The position numbers and the translations under genes are program-made. The notes beneath the pieces were generated by a model. It had not been told where the DNA came from, ran no database searches, and saw nothing but the letters and a program-made list of their open reading frames with translations. Below, in pieces: positions 16,612 to 26,400 of a stretch of 64,000 bases of DNA; positions within the stretch are counted from its first letter, which is position 1, and every line of letters starts with the position of its first letter. Location of the stretch: positions 3,534,001 through 3,598,000 of the forward strand of contig CP011077.1 in the NCBI GenBank assembly GCA_000963575.1, written 5' to 3'. The stretch comes from Klebsiella michiganensis (GTDB lineage Bacteria; Pseudomonadota; Gammaproteobacteria; Enterobacterales; Enterobacteriaceae).

Positions 16612-17293
16612 TGCTCGACTCCAGCCAGCCAAAGCGGTAATGCTTCCCTGCCTCCCCTCTGGCCAGCGAGCGCGGCAGCACTTTGATTGCCGCCTGGTCC
16701 AGCACGCAGGCCTGCTCACATTTCCCGCAGCCGGTGCAAGCGTCGCTGTGCACCGTTGGCAAGAATCGAGCGTGTTTGCCGGTACGCATGTTGCGCTCCA
16801 TCTCAAGGGTGATGGCCCGGTCGATAGACGGACAAACGCGGTAGCAAACATCGCAGCGCAGACCCTGATAGTTCAGGCAATTTTCGTGATCCAGCAGAAC
16901 CGCCAGCCCCATTCGCGCGTCGTCGATGGAGGCGATATCTGCGTCCAGCGCGCCGCTTGGGCAAACTTTGGCGCAGGGAACGTCTTCGCACATCTCGCAG
17001 GGCACGTCCCGCGCGACAAAGTACGGCGTGCCCGCCGCCAGCCCGGAAGCAAGCGTTGCCAGCTTCAGGGTGTCGTAAGGGCAAGCCTGCAGGCACTGCC
17101 CGCAGCGGACACAGGCGCGTGAAAATGCCTCTTCATCCAGCGCGCCCGGCGGACGCAGCCGCACGCCCTGCGCGCGGGAAGTTCGCTGCTGCAAACCCAG
17201 AACCACGGCGACGGCCGCCAGCCCCCCCGCCGCTCGCGCAACATCACGCAAAAAGCGGCGGCGGGCCGGTTGAGTTTTGTCGGCGCGGGACAT
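16598..17293 (-). CDS. napG: Ferredoxin-type protein NapG
   Basis: NapG is a periplasm-facing iron-sulfur protein that works with NapH in quinol oxidation for nitrate reduction. It has 231 residues, as in E. coli. A twin-arginine-like signal, RRRFLRDVARAAGG, lies at the N-terminus. Four 4Fe-4S motifs follow in order: CVRCGQCLQACP, CEMCEDVPCAKVCP, the NYQGLRCDVCYRVCP-type cluster and CTGCGKCEQAC. It lies six bases after napA. Confidence 0.96.
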   Translation of the reverse strand: MSRADKTQPARRRFLRDVARAAGGLAAVAVVLGLQQRTSRAQGVRLRPPGALDEEAFSRACVRCGQCLQACPYDTLKLATLASGLAAGTPYFVARDVPCEMCEDVPCAKVCPSGALDADIASIDDARMGLAVLLDHENCLNYQGLRCDVCYRVCPSIDRAITLEMERNMRTGKHARFLPTVHSDACTGCGKCEQACVLDQAAIKVLPRSLARGEAGKHYRFGWLESSNGKP

Positions 17294-17299
17294 TGCGCG

Positions 17300-19786
17300 T
17301 TACACCTTCGCCAGCTTCACGGCGCACTTCTTGAAATCCGCCTCTTTGGAGAGCGGGTCGGTGGCGTCGAGCGTCAGGTTATTCACCAGCTGCGCGGCGT
17401 CGAAGAACGGCATGTAGACCAGGCCCCGAGGCGGCTTGTTGCGGCCACGGGTTTCGACGATGGAAACCACTTCGCCGCGGCGAGAAATCACCTTCACTTT
17501 GTCGCCACGGCGCAGACCACGCTCCTGCGCATCCAACGGATGCACAAACGTGACGGCCTCCGGGAAGGCACGGTGCAGCTCCGGCACGCGGCGCGTCATG
17601 CTGCCGGTGTGCCAGTGTTCGAGCACACGGCCAGTAGAAAGCCACAGGTCGTACTCCTGGTCCGGTGCTTCCGCCGCTGGCTCGAACGGCAGCGCAAAGA
17701 TCACCGCTTTCCCGTCCGGTTTGCCGTAAAACCTGTAGCCTTCCCCGGCCTTAACGTACGGATCGTGGCCCTCGCTGTAGCGCCACTGGGTTTCTTTCCC
17801 GTCGACCACCGGCCAGCGTAAACCCCGGGCTTTGTGGTAATCGTCAAACGGGGCCAGATCGTGCCCGTGCCCGCGGCCAAAGCTGGCATACTCCTCAAAC
17901 AGGCCTTTTTGCAGGTAGAAGCCCAGCTCGCGGGATTCGTCGTTTAACTGCTCAGCCGCCAGTTCGGTCAGCGGGTATTGGCGCACTGCATCACTGGCGA
18001 ACAGTACGTCGAACAGGGTTTTGCCTCGATACTCAGGTTTCTGATCTACCAGTTCGGCAGGCCAGACATCCTCTACCTTGAAGCGTTTAGCGAAGGTCAC
18101 CAGCTGCCAGAGATCGGACTTCGCCTCTCCCGGCGCGCTCACTTGCTGACGCCAGAACTGGGTGCGGCGCTCCGCGTTGCCGTAGGCCCCCTCTTTTTCC
18201 ACCCACATTGCCGTCGGCAGGATCAGGTCAGCCGTTAACGCGCTGATGGTCGGGTAAGGATCTGAGACGATGATAAAGTTACGCGGGTCGCGCCAGCCCG
18301 GCATACGCTCCTCGGTGATATTCGGCCCGGCCTGCATGTTGTTGTTGCACATCACCCAGTACACGTTGAGCTTGCCGTCTTTCAGCGCCCGGTCCTGCGC
18401 AACGGCGTGTAAACCCACTTTTGATGGAATAGTGCCGGCGGGTAGCCGCCACGTTTTTTCGACGATTTCCCGGTGTTTTTCGTTGGTGACGACCATGTCT
18501 GCCGGTAAGCGGTGGGCAAATGTACCCACTTCACGCGCGGTGCCGCAGGCGGACGGCTGGCCGGTCAGCGAGAACGGCCCGCAGCCCGGCTGAGAAATTT
18601 TCCCGGTCAGCAAGTGCAGGTTGTAAACCAGGTTATTGGCCCAGACGCCGCGCGTGTGCTGGTTAAAGCCCATCGTCCAATAGGAAATAACTTTCTTATT
18701 CGGGTCGGCATAGAGCTTCGCGAGCGCTTCAAGCTGGTCTTTCGGCACTCCGCTCATTTCAGCGGTTTTCTCCAGCGTGTACTCGGCGACAAACGCTTTG
18801 TACTCGTCGAAGCTCATGGGTTCTGAGGCGTCAGAGCCCGGATTCTTCGCGGCTTTTTCCAGCGGATGCGTCGGGCGCAGCCCATAGCCAATATCCGTCA
18901 CGCCCCGGCGCAGATTAACGTGCTGCTTGAAGAACGACTCGTTAACCGCATTGTTCTGAATGATGTAGTTGGCGATGTAGTTCAGGATAACCAGATCGCT
19001 TTGCGGTGTGAAAACCATGCCATTGTCCGCCAGCTCAAAACTGCGGTGCTGGAAGGTCGACAGTACGGCGACATTGACGTTTTCATCGGACAGGCGGCGG
19101 TTAGCAATTCGCGACCAGAGAACCGGGTGCATTTCCGCCATGTTGGAGCCCCAAAGCACAAAGGCATCCGCCTGCTCGATATCGTCATAGCAGCCCATCG
19201 GCTCATCCATGCCAAAAGTGCGCATAAAGCCCACAACCGCAGATGCCATACAGTGGCGCGCGTTCGGATCGATGTTGTTGGAACGGAAGCCAGCCTTAAA
19301 AAGCTTTGCCGCAGCGTAGCCTTCCCACACCGTCCACTGGCCGGAGCCAAACATACCTATGCCGTCCGGGCCTTTATCTTTCAGGGTGGCCTTGAATTTC
19401 TCTTCCATTACGTCGAAGGCTTTTTCCCAGCTTATTGGCTGGAATTCGCCCTCTTTGTGGTACTGCCCGTCTTTCATGCGCAGCAGCGGCTGGGTGAGGC
19501 GATCTTTCCCGTACATGATTTTTGACAGGAAGTAGCCCTTAATGCAGTTCAGACCACGGTTGACCGGCGCTTCCGGATCGCCCTGGCTTGCGACGACGCG
19601 GCCATTTTGGGTCCCCACCAGCACGCCGCAGCCGGTACCGCAGAAGCGGCACGGGGCTTTGTCCCATTTAATGGCATCGGATTTGCCTACCACCGCACGA
19701 GCCACGCCCGGTACGCTTAGGCCCGCCGCCGCGGCAGCTGCGGCAACGGCATTCGCTTTCATAAAGCTACGACGACTGAGTTTCAT
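17300..19786 (-). CDS. napA: Periplasmic nitrate reductase catalytic subunit NapA
   Basis: NapA reduces nitrate to nitrite in the periplasm with a Mo-bis-MGD cofactor and one 4Fe-4S cluster. The 828 residues equal E. coli NapA. The N-terminal Tat signal carries SRRSFMKANA. The 4Fe-4S site is CRFCGTGCGV with a later Cys in GLNCIKGYF, and the Mo-ligand Cys lies in the NARHCMASAV region. A molydopterin dinucleotide-binding domain forms the C-terminus. NapD, encoded just before with a 4-base overlap, is the chaperone that binds the Tat signal. Confidence 0.98.
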   Translation of the reverse strand: MKLSRRSFMKANAVAAAAAAAGLSVPGVARAVVGKSDAIKWDKAPCRFCGTGCGVLVGTQNGRVVASQGDPEAPVNRGLNCIKGYFLSKIMYGKDRLTQPLLRMKDGQYHKEGEFQPISWEKAFDVMEEKFKATLKDKGPDGIGMFGSGQWTVWEGYAAAKLFKAGFRSNNIDPNARHCMASAVVGFMRTFGMDEPMGCYDDIEQADAFVLWGSNMAEMHPVLWSRIANRRLSDENVNVAVLSTFQHRSFELADNGMVFTPQSDLVILNYIANYIIQNNAVNESFFKQHVNLRRGVTDIGYGLRPTHPLEKAAKNPGSDASEPMSFDEYKAFVAEYTLEKTAEMSGVPKDQLEALAKLYADPNKKVISYWTMGFNQHTRGVWANNLVYNLHLLTGKISQPGCGPFSLTGQPSACGTAREVGTFAHRLPADMVVTNEKHREIVEKTWRLPAGTIPSKVGLHAVAQDRALKDGKLNVYWVMCNNNMQAGPNITEERMPGWRDPRNFIIVSDPYPTISALTADLILPTAMWVEKEGAYGNAERRTQFWRQQVSAPGEAKSDLWQLVTFAKRFKVEDVWPAELVDQKPEYRGKTLFDVLFASDAVRQYPLTELAAEQLNDESRELGFYLQKGLFEEYASFGRGHGHDLAPFDDYHKARGLRWPVVDGKETQWRYSEGHDPYVKAGEGYRFYGKPDGKAVIFALPFEPAAEAPDQEYDLWLSTGRVLEHWHTGSMTRRVPELHRAFPEAVTFVHPLDAQERGLRRGDKVKVISRRGEVVSIVETRGRNKPPRGLVYMPFFDAAQLVNNLTLDATDPLSKEADFKKCAVKLAKV

Positions 19787-20046
19787 GGTGCTTCCTCACC
19801 TTGTTCGTTCTGCTGGTGATAAACCAGCGACACCGCCAGCACGCCGGAGATATTGCGTGCCCGCTCAATTTGTTCCAGCAGCGTGCTGCTTTGGGCTGCC
19901 TCGATAACCACCGCAAGTTTGCCGCTGTCGATATCGTCAACCGCAACCTCGCTACCCGGCAGGGCGTTGATCGCGCTGCGTACGGCAGCAACATGTTCAG
20001 GTTTGGCCTGAACCACCAGGCCGCATACGTGCCAGTCAGTGTGCAT
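19783..20046 (-). CDS. napD: NapA chaperone NapD
   Basis: NapD is a small cytoplasmic chaperone that binds the NapA Tat signal and holds back export until the cofactor is inserted. It has 87 residues, like E. coli NapD, with the conserved start MHTDWHVCGLVVQAKPE and the C-terminal GVLAVSLVYHQQ. It overlaps napF by 11 bases upstream and napA by 4 bases downstream. Confidence 0.95.
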   Translation of the reverse strand: MHTDWHVCGLVVQAKPEHVAAVRSAINALPGSEVAVDDIDSGKLAVVIEAAQSSTLLEQIERARNISGVLAVSLVYHQQNEQGEEAP

Positions 20047-20527
20047 TTTGTGGCCTCAGGGTTATGGCTGACGTCGGGCAACCGGCCACACAAGCGCCGC
20101 AGCCGTGACAGGCAGACGAAGAAATCTGTGGGCGGGAAACGTCCTGAAGAGTGGGTAAGAACCGGATGGCCTGCGGCTCACAGGCATCTTCACAGCTGCG
20201 ACATTCCACCTGATGCCAGGCCAGGCAGGTTTCGCTGAGCTGTAATGTCAGTGACCAGGGTTGCACAGATTGCGGGGCAAAAAGCCGCTGGGGGCAGGCG
20301 TCCGCGCACGCATAGCAGAAGGTACACTCGCCCCGGCGAAAGTCGATTTCAGGGTAGCCGCCCTGGCCACGGCGAAGCACCCGGCTGTGACAGGCGGTAA
20401 TGCAGCTGTCGCAGCGCGTGCAGTCCAGAAGAAAATGGTTTTCATCGCCGCTCCAGGGAGGGCGAATGGTGGGAGTAGAACTGTGCCAGCCCCCGGTCAG
20501 CAGGCCGCGACGGGTCAGTTTAGCCAT
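20036..20527 (-). CDS. napF: Ferredoxin-type protein NapF
   Basis: NapF is a cytoplasmic iron-sulfur protein that interacts with NapA and is thought to help load its 4Fe-4S cluster. It has 163 residues, with three four-Cys clusters: CTRCDSCITACH, CTFCYACADACP and CHGCGACVAGCP. It is the first gene of the operon, as in E. coli. A NarP-type palindrome and an FNR half-site lie upstream. Confidence 0.95.
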   Translation of the reverse strand: MAKLTRRGLLTGGWHSSTPTIRPPWSGDENHFLLDCTRCDSCITACHSRVLRRGQGGYPEIDFRRGECTFCYACADACPQRLFAPQSVQPWSLTLQLSETCLAWHQVECRSCEDACEPQAIRFLPTLQDVSRPQISSSACHGCGACVAGCPTSAITLRPQNAH

Positions 20528-20878
20528 TGGGCAGATCCTTGCTCAAAATGCCCGGCCAGGTCGTCACCGGGTAAAAATGTCTTTCTTTTTATCCGCGTGA
20601 TTTCTGCGGTTTTTACGGTACTTAAGGTATGTGACGAGGGGTTACAAGAGCATCCCCCTAAAGGGGTAAATACCGTTGTCGGATCAAAGAGGTGAACGGT
20701 TTAGGCCCAACGGGGACGAATCAGCAGATGTAAGACAGAGGTTATGATGTGGCAAAGCTCGCGTTAAATACGGCAGCATTTTTCGCGCTGGGGTGCAAAA
20801 GTCACCGTCAGACGTTTGCGTATAGGGCAGATTCTGGTAGGTTTCGCTCCACCGTATACTTTAAAGGGTTATTACCCA
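20528..20878. other. Divergent regulatory region between napF and narQ
   Basis: This 351-bp gap separates the divergent nap operon and narQP. The napF side holds the NarP and FNR-like sites described separately. The narQ side ends in AAAGGG before its GTG start. I see no gene in it. Confidence 0.7.
20653..20687 (-). promoter_or_regulatory. Predicted NarP site and FNR half-site of the napF promoter
   Basis: On the minus strand TACCCCT-TT-AGGGGGA is a 7-2-7 inverted pair of NarL/NarP heptamers (consensus TACYNMT), centred at 20660.5. On the plus strand a perfect FNR half-site ATCAA (20683-20687) would centre an FNR site at 20680.5, although its other half is degenerate. The 20-base separation equals that of the E. 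coli napF promoter (FNR at -64.5, NarP at -44.5), which would place the start near 20616. Confidence 0.65.
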
Positions 20879-22588
20879 GTGACAGTCAAACGCTCGGTCT
20901 CCACCAGCCTTGCCCGTGCTTTCTTTTCGATTGTTTTGCTGTCGTTGCTGTCAACCGGCATCGCGATGCTGACGCTCGCCAGCAGCCTGAAAGATGCGGA
21001 AGCGGTGAATATTGCGGGCTCGCTGCGGATGCAGAGCTACCGTCTGGGTTACGATCTTCAAAGTAACCCCAGGGCTATTGCGGCGCATTTACAGCAGTAT
21101 CAGCAGTCGCTGGACTCCCCGACATTGCAGCAGCTCAACCGGTTTTGGGTGCCTGATGAGGTGAAAACCCGCTATAACGCGCTGCAACTTGCCTGGCAGC
21201 AAATGCAGCAGCATATTCTGAACGAAGACATCGACTGGTACCGCTACAACATTGCCGCCTACGTTGAACAAATCGACCTGTTTGTGCTGGCGCTACAGCA
21301 TTATGCCGAGCGAAAAATGATGCAGGTGGTCTCGGCTTCGGTGGTCGGTTTTATCGCCATTTTTACCCTGGTGTTCTTTACTTTGCGCCGCATCCGCCAG
21401 CAGGTTGTCATGCCGCTAAATACCATGGTGGAGGCGAGTAAAGCCATTGAGCGCGGCGAGTTTACGCCGCCCAATCTCGACCGCTCATTACCCAATGAGC
21501 TGGGTTCACTGGCCCAGGCTTTTATCCGCATGGCGGATGAGCTGCAAAAACTCTACCGCTCTTTAGAAGAACAGGTGGCGCAAAAGACCGTGCGGCTGCA
21601 GGAAGCCAACCGTATGCTCGAAGTGCTTTACAGTTGCTCCCAGGCGCTGAACGTCAGCACCATCAACCGCGACTGCTTCGTGCAGATCCTGCAAATAATC
21701 CACCAACATGAAGGGGTTAGCGCCCTGGAAATGCAGGTCGGTGAAAACTGGTGCCTGACGGAAGGCTCCCCGGTGCCGGAAGAAAAATGGCATACCCTGC
21801 CGCTGGTTCAGCAGGACAGCGCTTTTGGTACGCTGCGCTGGCAATCACCGGGTAAAGCCCCTTCCCCGCAGCTGATGAAAAGCGTTGCCACCATGCTGGG
21901 ACGAGGCGTGTACTTTAATCAGGCGCAGAAACACTACCAGCAACTGCTGCTGATGGAAGAGCGAGCCACGATTGCCCGGGAGCTGCATGACTCTCTGGCA
22001 CAGGTCCTCTCTTATCTTCGTATCCAGCTGACGCTGCTCAAGCGCGCGGTTCCTGAGGAAAATCAGCCCGCACAGCGGATTGTCGGGGATTTTTCCCAGG
22101 CCTTAAATGACGCCTACCGCCAGCTACGCGAGCTGCTCACCACCTTCCGCCTGACGCTGCAGCAGGCAGATTTGCCCGCCGCGCTACAGGAGCTGCTCGA
22201 ACCACTGCGCGAGCAAACTCAGGGAGAAATTAGCCTGAAGTGCAGCCTGCCCACGCAGGTGCTGGACGCTTCCCGGCAAATCCATCTGCTGCAAATCATC
22301 CGTGAGGCGGTACTGAATGCGATTAAGCACGCGAATGCGAGCCATATTGAGGTTATTTGCCGCTCGGAAAACAGCGGCGAGCATTACGCCTCAGTGTGTG
22401 ACAACGGGTACGGCATCGCCAGCCTTGAAGAACCCGAAGGCCACTACGGGCTAAATATCATGCACGAACGCGCAGGTCGACTTGGCGGCCAGCTGACAAT
22501 ATCCCGCCCGCCAGAGGGCGGAACGCGAGTAGAGGTTCACTTTACCTCCCCGACTCCGGCTGACGCCGGGAACCATAACAATAATTAG
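20879..22588 (+). CDS. narQ: Nitrate/nitrite sensor histidine kinase NarQ
   Basis: NarQ is an inner-membrane sensor kinase for nitrate and nitrite that phosphorylates NarP and NarL. The translation has a first membrane segment at about residues 12-35 and then the P-box ligand motif SLRMQSYRLGYDLQ. A periplasmic domain, a second membrane segment near 145-165, a HAMP domain, and a HisKA_3 H-box ERATIARELHDSLAQVLSY follow. The HATPase part includes DNGYGI. I chose GTG at 20879, giving 569 residues (VTVKRSVSTSL), which matches the E. coli start; the open frame runs 21 codons further. narP follows after 19 bases. Confidence 0.95.
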   Translation: MTVKRSVSTSLARAFFSIVLLSLLSTGIAMLTLASSLKDAEAVNIAGSLRMQSYRLGYDLQSNPRAIAAHLQQYQQSLDSPTLQQLNRFWVPDEVKTRYNALQLAWQQMQQHILNEDIDWYRYNIAAYVEQIDLFVLALQHYAERKMMQVVSASVVGFIAIFTLVFFTLRRIRQQVVMPLNTMVEASKAIERGEFTPPNLDRSLPNELGSLAQAFIRMADELQKLYRSLEEQVAQKTVRLQEANRMLEVLYSCSQALNVSTINRDCFVQILQIIHQHEGVSALEMQVGENWCLTEGSPVPEEKWHTLPLVQQDSAFGTLRWQSPGKAPSPQLMKSVATMLGRGVYFNQAQKHYQQLLLMEERATIARELHDSLAQVLSYLRIQLTLLKRAVPEENQPAQRIVGDFSQALNDAYRQLRELLTTFRLTLQQADLPAALQELLEPLREQTQGEISLKCSLPTQVLDASRQIHLLQIIREAVLNAIKHANASHIEVICRSENSGEHYASVCDNGYGIASLEEPEGHYGLNIMHERAGRLGGQLTISRPPEGGTRVEVHFTSPTPADAGNHNNN

Positions 22589-22607
22589 CTTTATTCAGGA
22601 GTTAGTA

Positions 22608-23249
22608 ATGTCAGAGAAAACGAGATACCAGGTTTTAATCGTGGACGATCACCCGCTGATGCGACGCGGGATCCGCCAGCTTCTTGAGCTGGACAACACT
22701 TTTGCCGTGGTGGGAGAAGCCAGTAGCGGCGCAGAAGCCATCAGTTTAGCTAACCGGCTGGCACCGGACCTCATTCTGCTTGACCTGAATATGAAAGGGC
22801 TGAGTGGCCTGGATACGCTCAACGCCCTGCGCAGGGACGGCATCAGCGCTCGCGTGGTGATCCTCACCGTTTCCGACGCCCGCAGCGATATCTTTACGCT
22901 GATTGATGCCGGGGCCGATGGCTACCTGCTGAAAGACAGCGATCCGGAGACTTTGCTGCAGGAAATCCACCAATGCCTGAAGGGGGAAAAGGCGTTCAGC
23001 GACCAGGTTCGCGAGTACCTGAATAACCGCGGCAGCGAGCGGCAGAGTAGCGATCCCTTTGCTATCCTCACTGAGCGCGAACTGGATGTGTTGTCTGAGG
23101 TGGCTCGCGGCCTGTCAAACAAGCAAATCGCCAGCGGCCTGCATATTTCAGAAGAGACGGTAAAAGTGCATATCCGCAACCTGCTTCGTAAGCTGCAGGT
23201 CAGGTCTCGCGTAGCGGCAACCGTACTTTTTTTGGAAAATCGGGGTTAA
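22608..23249 (+). CDS. narP: Nitrate/nitrite response regulator NarP
   Basis: NarP is a LuxR-type response regulator that binds paired heptamers in 7-2-7 arrangement and activates nap, nrf and related operons. The 213-residue product has a receiver domain with phospho-acceptor Asp59 (LILLDLNMKG), and a C-terminal helix-turn-helix with LTERELDVLSEVARGLSNKQIA and VKVHIRNLLRKL. It matches NarP better than NarL in length and in the region RGIRQLLELD. In E. coli narP is not linked to narQ; here they form a likely two-gene operon. Confidence 0.93.
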   Translation: MSEKTRYQVLIVDDHPLMRRGIRQLLELDNTFAVVGEASSGAEAISLANRLAPDLILLDLNMKGLSGLDTLNALRRDGISARVVILTVSDARSDIFTLIDAGADGYLLKDSDPETLLQEIHQCLKGEKAFSDQVREYLNNRGSERQSSDPFAILTERELDVLSEVARGLSNKQIASGLHISEETVKVHIRNLLRKLQVRSRVAATVLFLENRG

Positions 23250-23315
23250 AACGACCCAATAAAAGGTACGGTTACAAATCCTGCCAATTCCAAAGCATAT
23301 TTACACTATCTCCTA

Positions 23316-23333
23316 AATTTCTCCACGTTTGAC
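23316..23333 (+). promoter_or_regulatory. Possible BaeR box upstream of acrD
   Basis: AATTTCTCCACGTTTGAC matches 13 of 18 positions of the BaeR consensus TTTTTCTCCATDATTGGC as I recall it. It lies 69 bases before the acrD start, and in E. coli acrD is BaeR-activated. The match is suggestive only. Confidence 0.4.
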
Positions 23334-23401
23334 TAAGCGGTTAAAGCTACAGTGATGCGGTTATTGATAACAATTAGAAGCTTTTAAGGGGTCCTGACCG
23401 C

Positions 23402-26400
23402 ATGGCGAATTTTTTCATTTCTCGCCCCATTTTTGCCTGGGTGCTTGCAATTCTGCTTTGCCTGACCGGGGCGTTGGCTATTTTTTCGCTACCCGTCGAG
23501 CAATATCCCGACCTCGCGCCGCCTAACGTAAGGATCACCGCGAACTACCCTGGCGCTTCCGCACAAACCCTGGAGAACACGGTTACCCAGGTCATAGAGC
23601 AAAGCATGACCGGCCTGGACAACATGATGTATATGTCGTCCCAAAGCAGCAGCGCCGGTCAGGCAACCATTACCCTGAGCTTTAAGGCCGGGACCGACCC
23701 GGACTCAGCGGTACAGCAGGTACAAAACCAGCTACAGTCAGCGGTGAGAAAGCTTCCACAGGACGTACAGACCCAGGGCGTCACGGTAAATAAAACCGGT
23801 GATACCAACATCCTGATGGTGGCGTTTGTTTCCACCGACGGCAGCATGGATAAGCAGGACATCGCCGACTACGTCGCCAGTAACGTGCAGGACCCGATGA
23901 GCCGCGTGAACGGCGTCGGCAGCGTGGATGCCTACGGTTCGCAGTACTCCATGCGTATCTGGCTCGATCCAAATAAGCTCACTAACTATCAGATGACGAC
24001 CCAGGACGTGGTCACCGCCATCAAATCCCAGAATGCTCAGATTGCCGTCGGCCAGCTTGGCGGCACCCCGGCGCTGGACAAACAGGCGCTAAACGCCACC
24101 ATCAACGCGCAGTCGCTCCTGCAAACGCCGCAGCAGTTCAAAGACATCACGCTGAGAGTGAATCAGGATGGCTCCCTGGTGACGCTGGGGAATGTGGCAG
24201 ACGTTGAAATGGGGGCAGAGAAGTATGATTTCCTGAGCACCTATAACGGGCAGCCAGCTTCAGGCCTGGGCATTAAGCTGGCTTCCGGTGCCAACGAAAT
24301 GGAAACCGACAAGCTGGCCCGCGCCAAAATCGAAGAGCTTTCGCAGTTTTTCCCCCACGGTCTGGAAGCAAAAATCGCCTACGAAACTTCCCCGTTTGTT
24401 AAAGCCTCGATTACCGATGTGGTAAAAACGCTGCTGGAAGCCATTTTGCTGGTGTTCCTGGTCATGTATCTGTTCCTGCAAAACTTCCGCGCCACGCTGA
24501 TCCCAACCATTGCCGTCCCCGTGGTGCTGCTCGGAACCTTTGCCGTGCTGTATGTCTTCGGCTACAGCATTAATACGCTGACAATGTTTGCTACCGTGCT
24601 GGCCATCGGCCTGCTGGTTGATGACGCCATCGTGGTGGTAGAAAACGTCGAGCGAATTATGAGCGAGGAAGGTCTCTCCCCCCGGGAGGCTACCCGCAAA
24701 TCAATGGGCCAAATCCAGGGGGCGCTGGTCGGCATCGCCATGGTGCTGTCCGCCGTGTTTGTGCCGATGGCCTTCTTTGGCGGCACTACCGGAGCTATTT
24801 ACCGCCAGTTCTCGGTCACTATCGTTGCCGCCATGGTGCTGTCGGTGCTGGTCGCGATGATCCTCACGCCAGCCCTGTGTGCAACCATTCTTAAGCCGCT
24901 GCACAAAGGCGAACATCACGGCCAGAAAGGCTTCTTTGGCTGGTTTAACCGTACCTTTAACCGCAGCGCCGAACGCTACGAAAACGGCGTGGCCAGAATC
25001 CTCGCCCGCAGCCTGCGCTGGATGATGATTTATGCCCTGCTGCTTGGCGGCATGGTGTTCCTGTTCCTTAAACTGCCGACGTCATTCCTGCCTCAGGAAG
25101 ATCGAGGCGTGTTCACCACTTCAGTGCAGCTTCCCAGCGGCGCAACTCAGCAGCAGACGAGCAAAGTGGTGCAGCAGGTGGAGAAGTACTACCTCACCGA
25201 AGAGAAAGACAACGTCGTTTCGGTGTTTTCCACCATTGGCGCGGGCCCCGGCGGGAACGGGCAAAACGTGGCGCGGATGTTTATTCGCCTGAAGGACTGG
25301 GACGAACGCAGCACAGACGGCAGTTCGTTTGCCATCATCGAACGAGCAACCAAAGCCTTCAATAAGATCAAAGAAGCGCGAGTCATTGCCAGCAGCCCGC
25401 CTGCGATTAACGGCCTCGGCAACGCCGCAGGTTTTGATATGGAGCTACAAGATCACGGCGGCGCGGGGCACGATGCGCTAATGCAAGCCCGTGACCAGCT
25501 ATTAGAGATGGCCGGCAACAACCCGCAGCTCACGCGAGTTCGCCACAACGGCCTCGACGACAGCCCGCAGCTGCAAATTGATATCGACCAGCGTAAGGCC
25601 CAGGCGCTGGGTGTCTCAATTGACGACATCAACAACACCCTGCAAACCGCCTGGGGCTCAAGCTATGTGAATGACTTTATGGATCGCGGGCGCGTGAAGA
25701 AAGTGTACGTCCAGGCGGCGGCGAAATACCGCATGCTGCCGGACGACATCAACAGCTGGTATGTGCGCAATAAAACCGGCGGGATGGTGCCGTTCTCCGC
25801 CTTCGCGACATCCCGCTGGGAAACCGGCTCACCTCGACTTGAGCGCTACAACGGCTATTCAGCCCTGGAAATCGTGGGTGAAGCCGCGCCGGGGCTAAGC
25901 ACCGGCACGGCAATGGACATTATGGAACAGCTGGTCAGCCAACTGCCAAACGGCTTCGGCCTTGAGTGGACGGGTATGTCCTACCAGGAACGCCTCTCCG
26001 GTGCGCAGGCCCCAGCGCTGTATGCCATTTCGCTGCTGGTGGTGTTCCTGTGCCTTGCGGCGCTGTACGAGAGCTGGTCAGTGCCGTTCTCCGTCATGCT
26101 GGTGGTGCCGCTGGGGGTGATCGGCGCCCTGCTCGCCACCTGGATGCGGGGTCTTGAAAATGATGTTTACTTCCAGGTTGGGCTGCTGACGGTGATCGGC
26201 CTTTCGGCGAAAAACGCCATTTTGATTGTCGAATTTGCCAACGACCTGAACGCCAAAGGACAGGATCTTGTCGCCGCCACACTTGAGGCCTGCCGGCAGC
26301 GACTGCGCCCGATATTGATGACATCCCTGGCGTTTATTTTCGGGGTGCTGCCGATGGCGACCAGCACCGGGGCGGGCTCCGGCAGCCAGCATGCGGTAGG

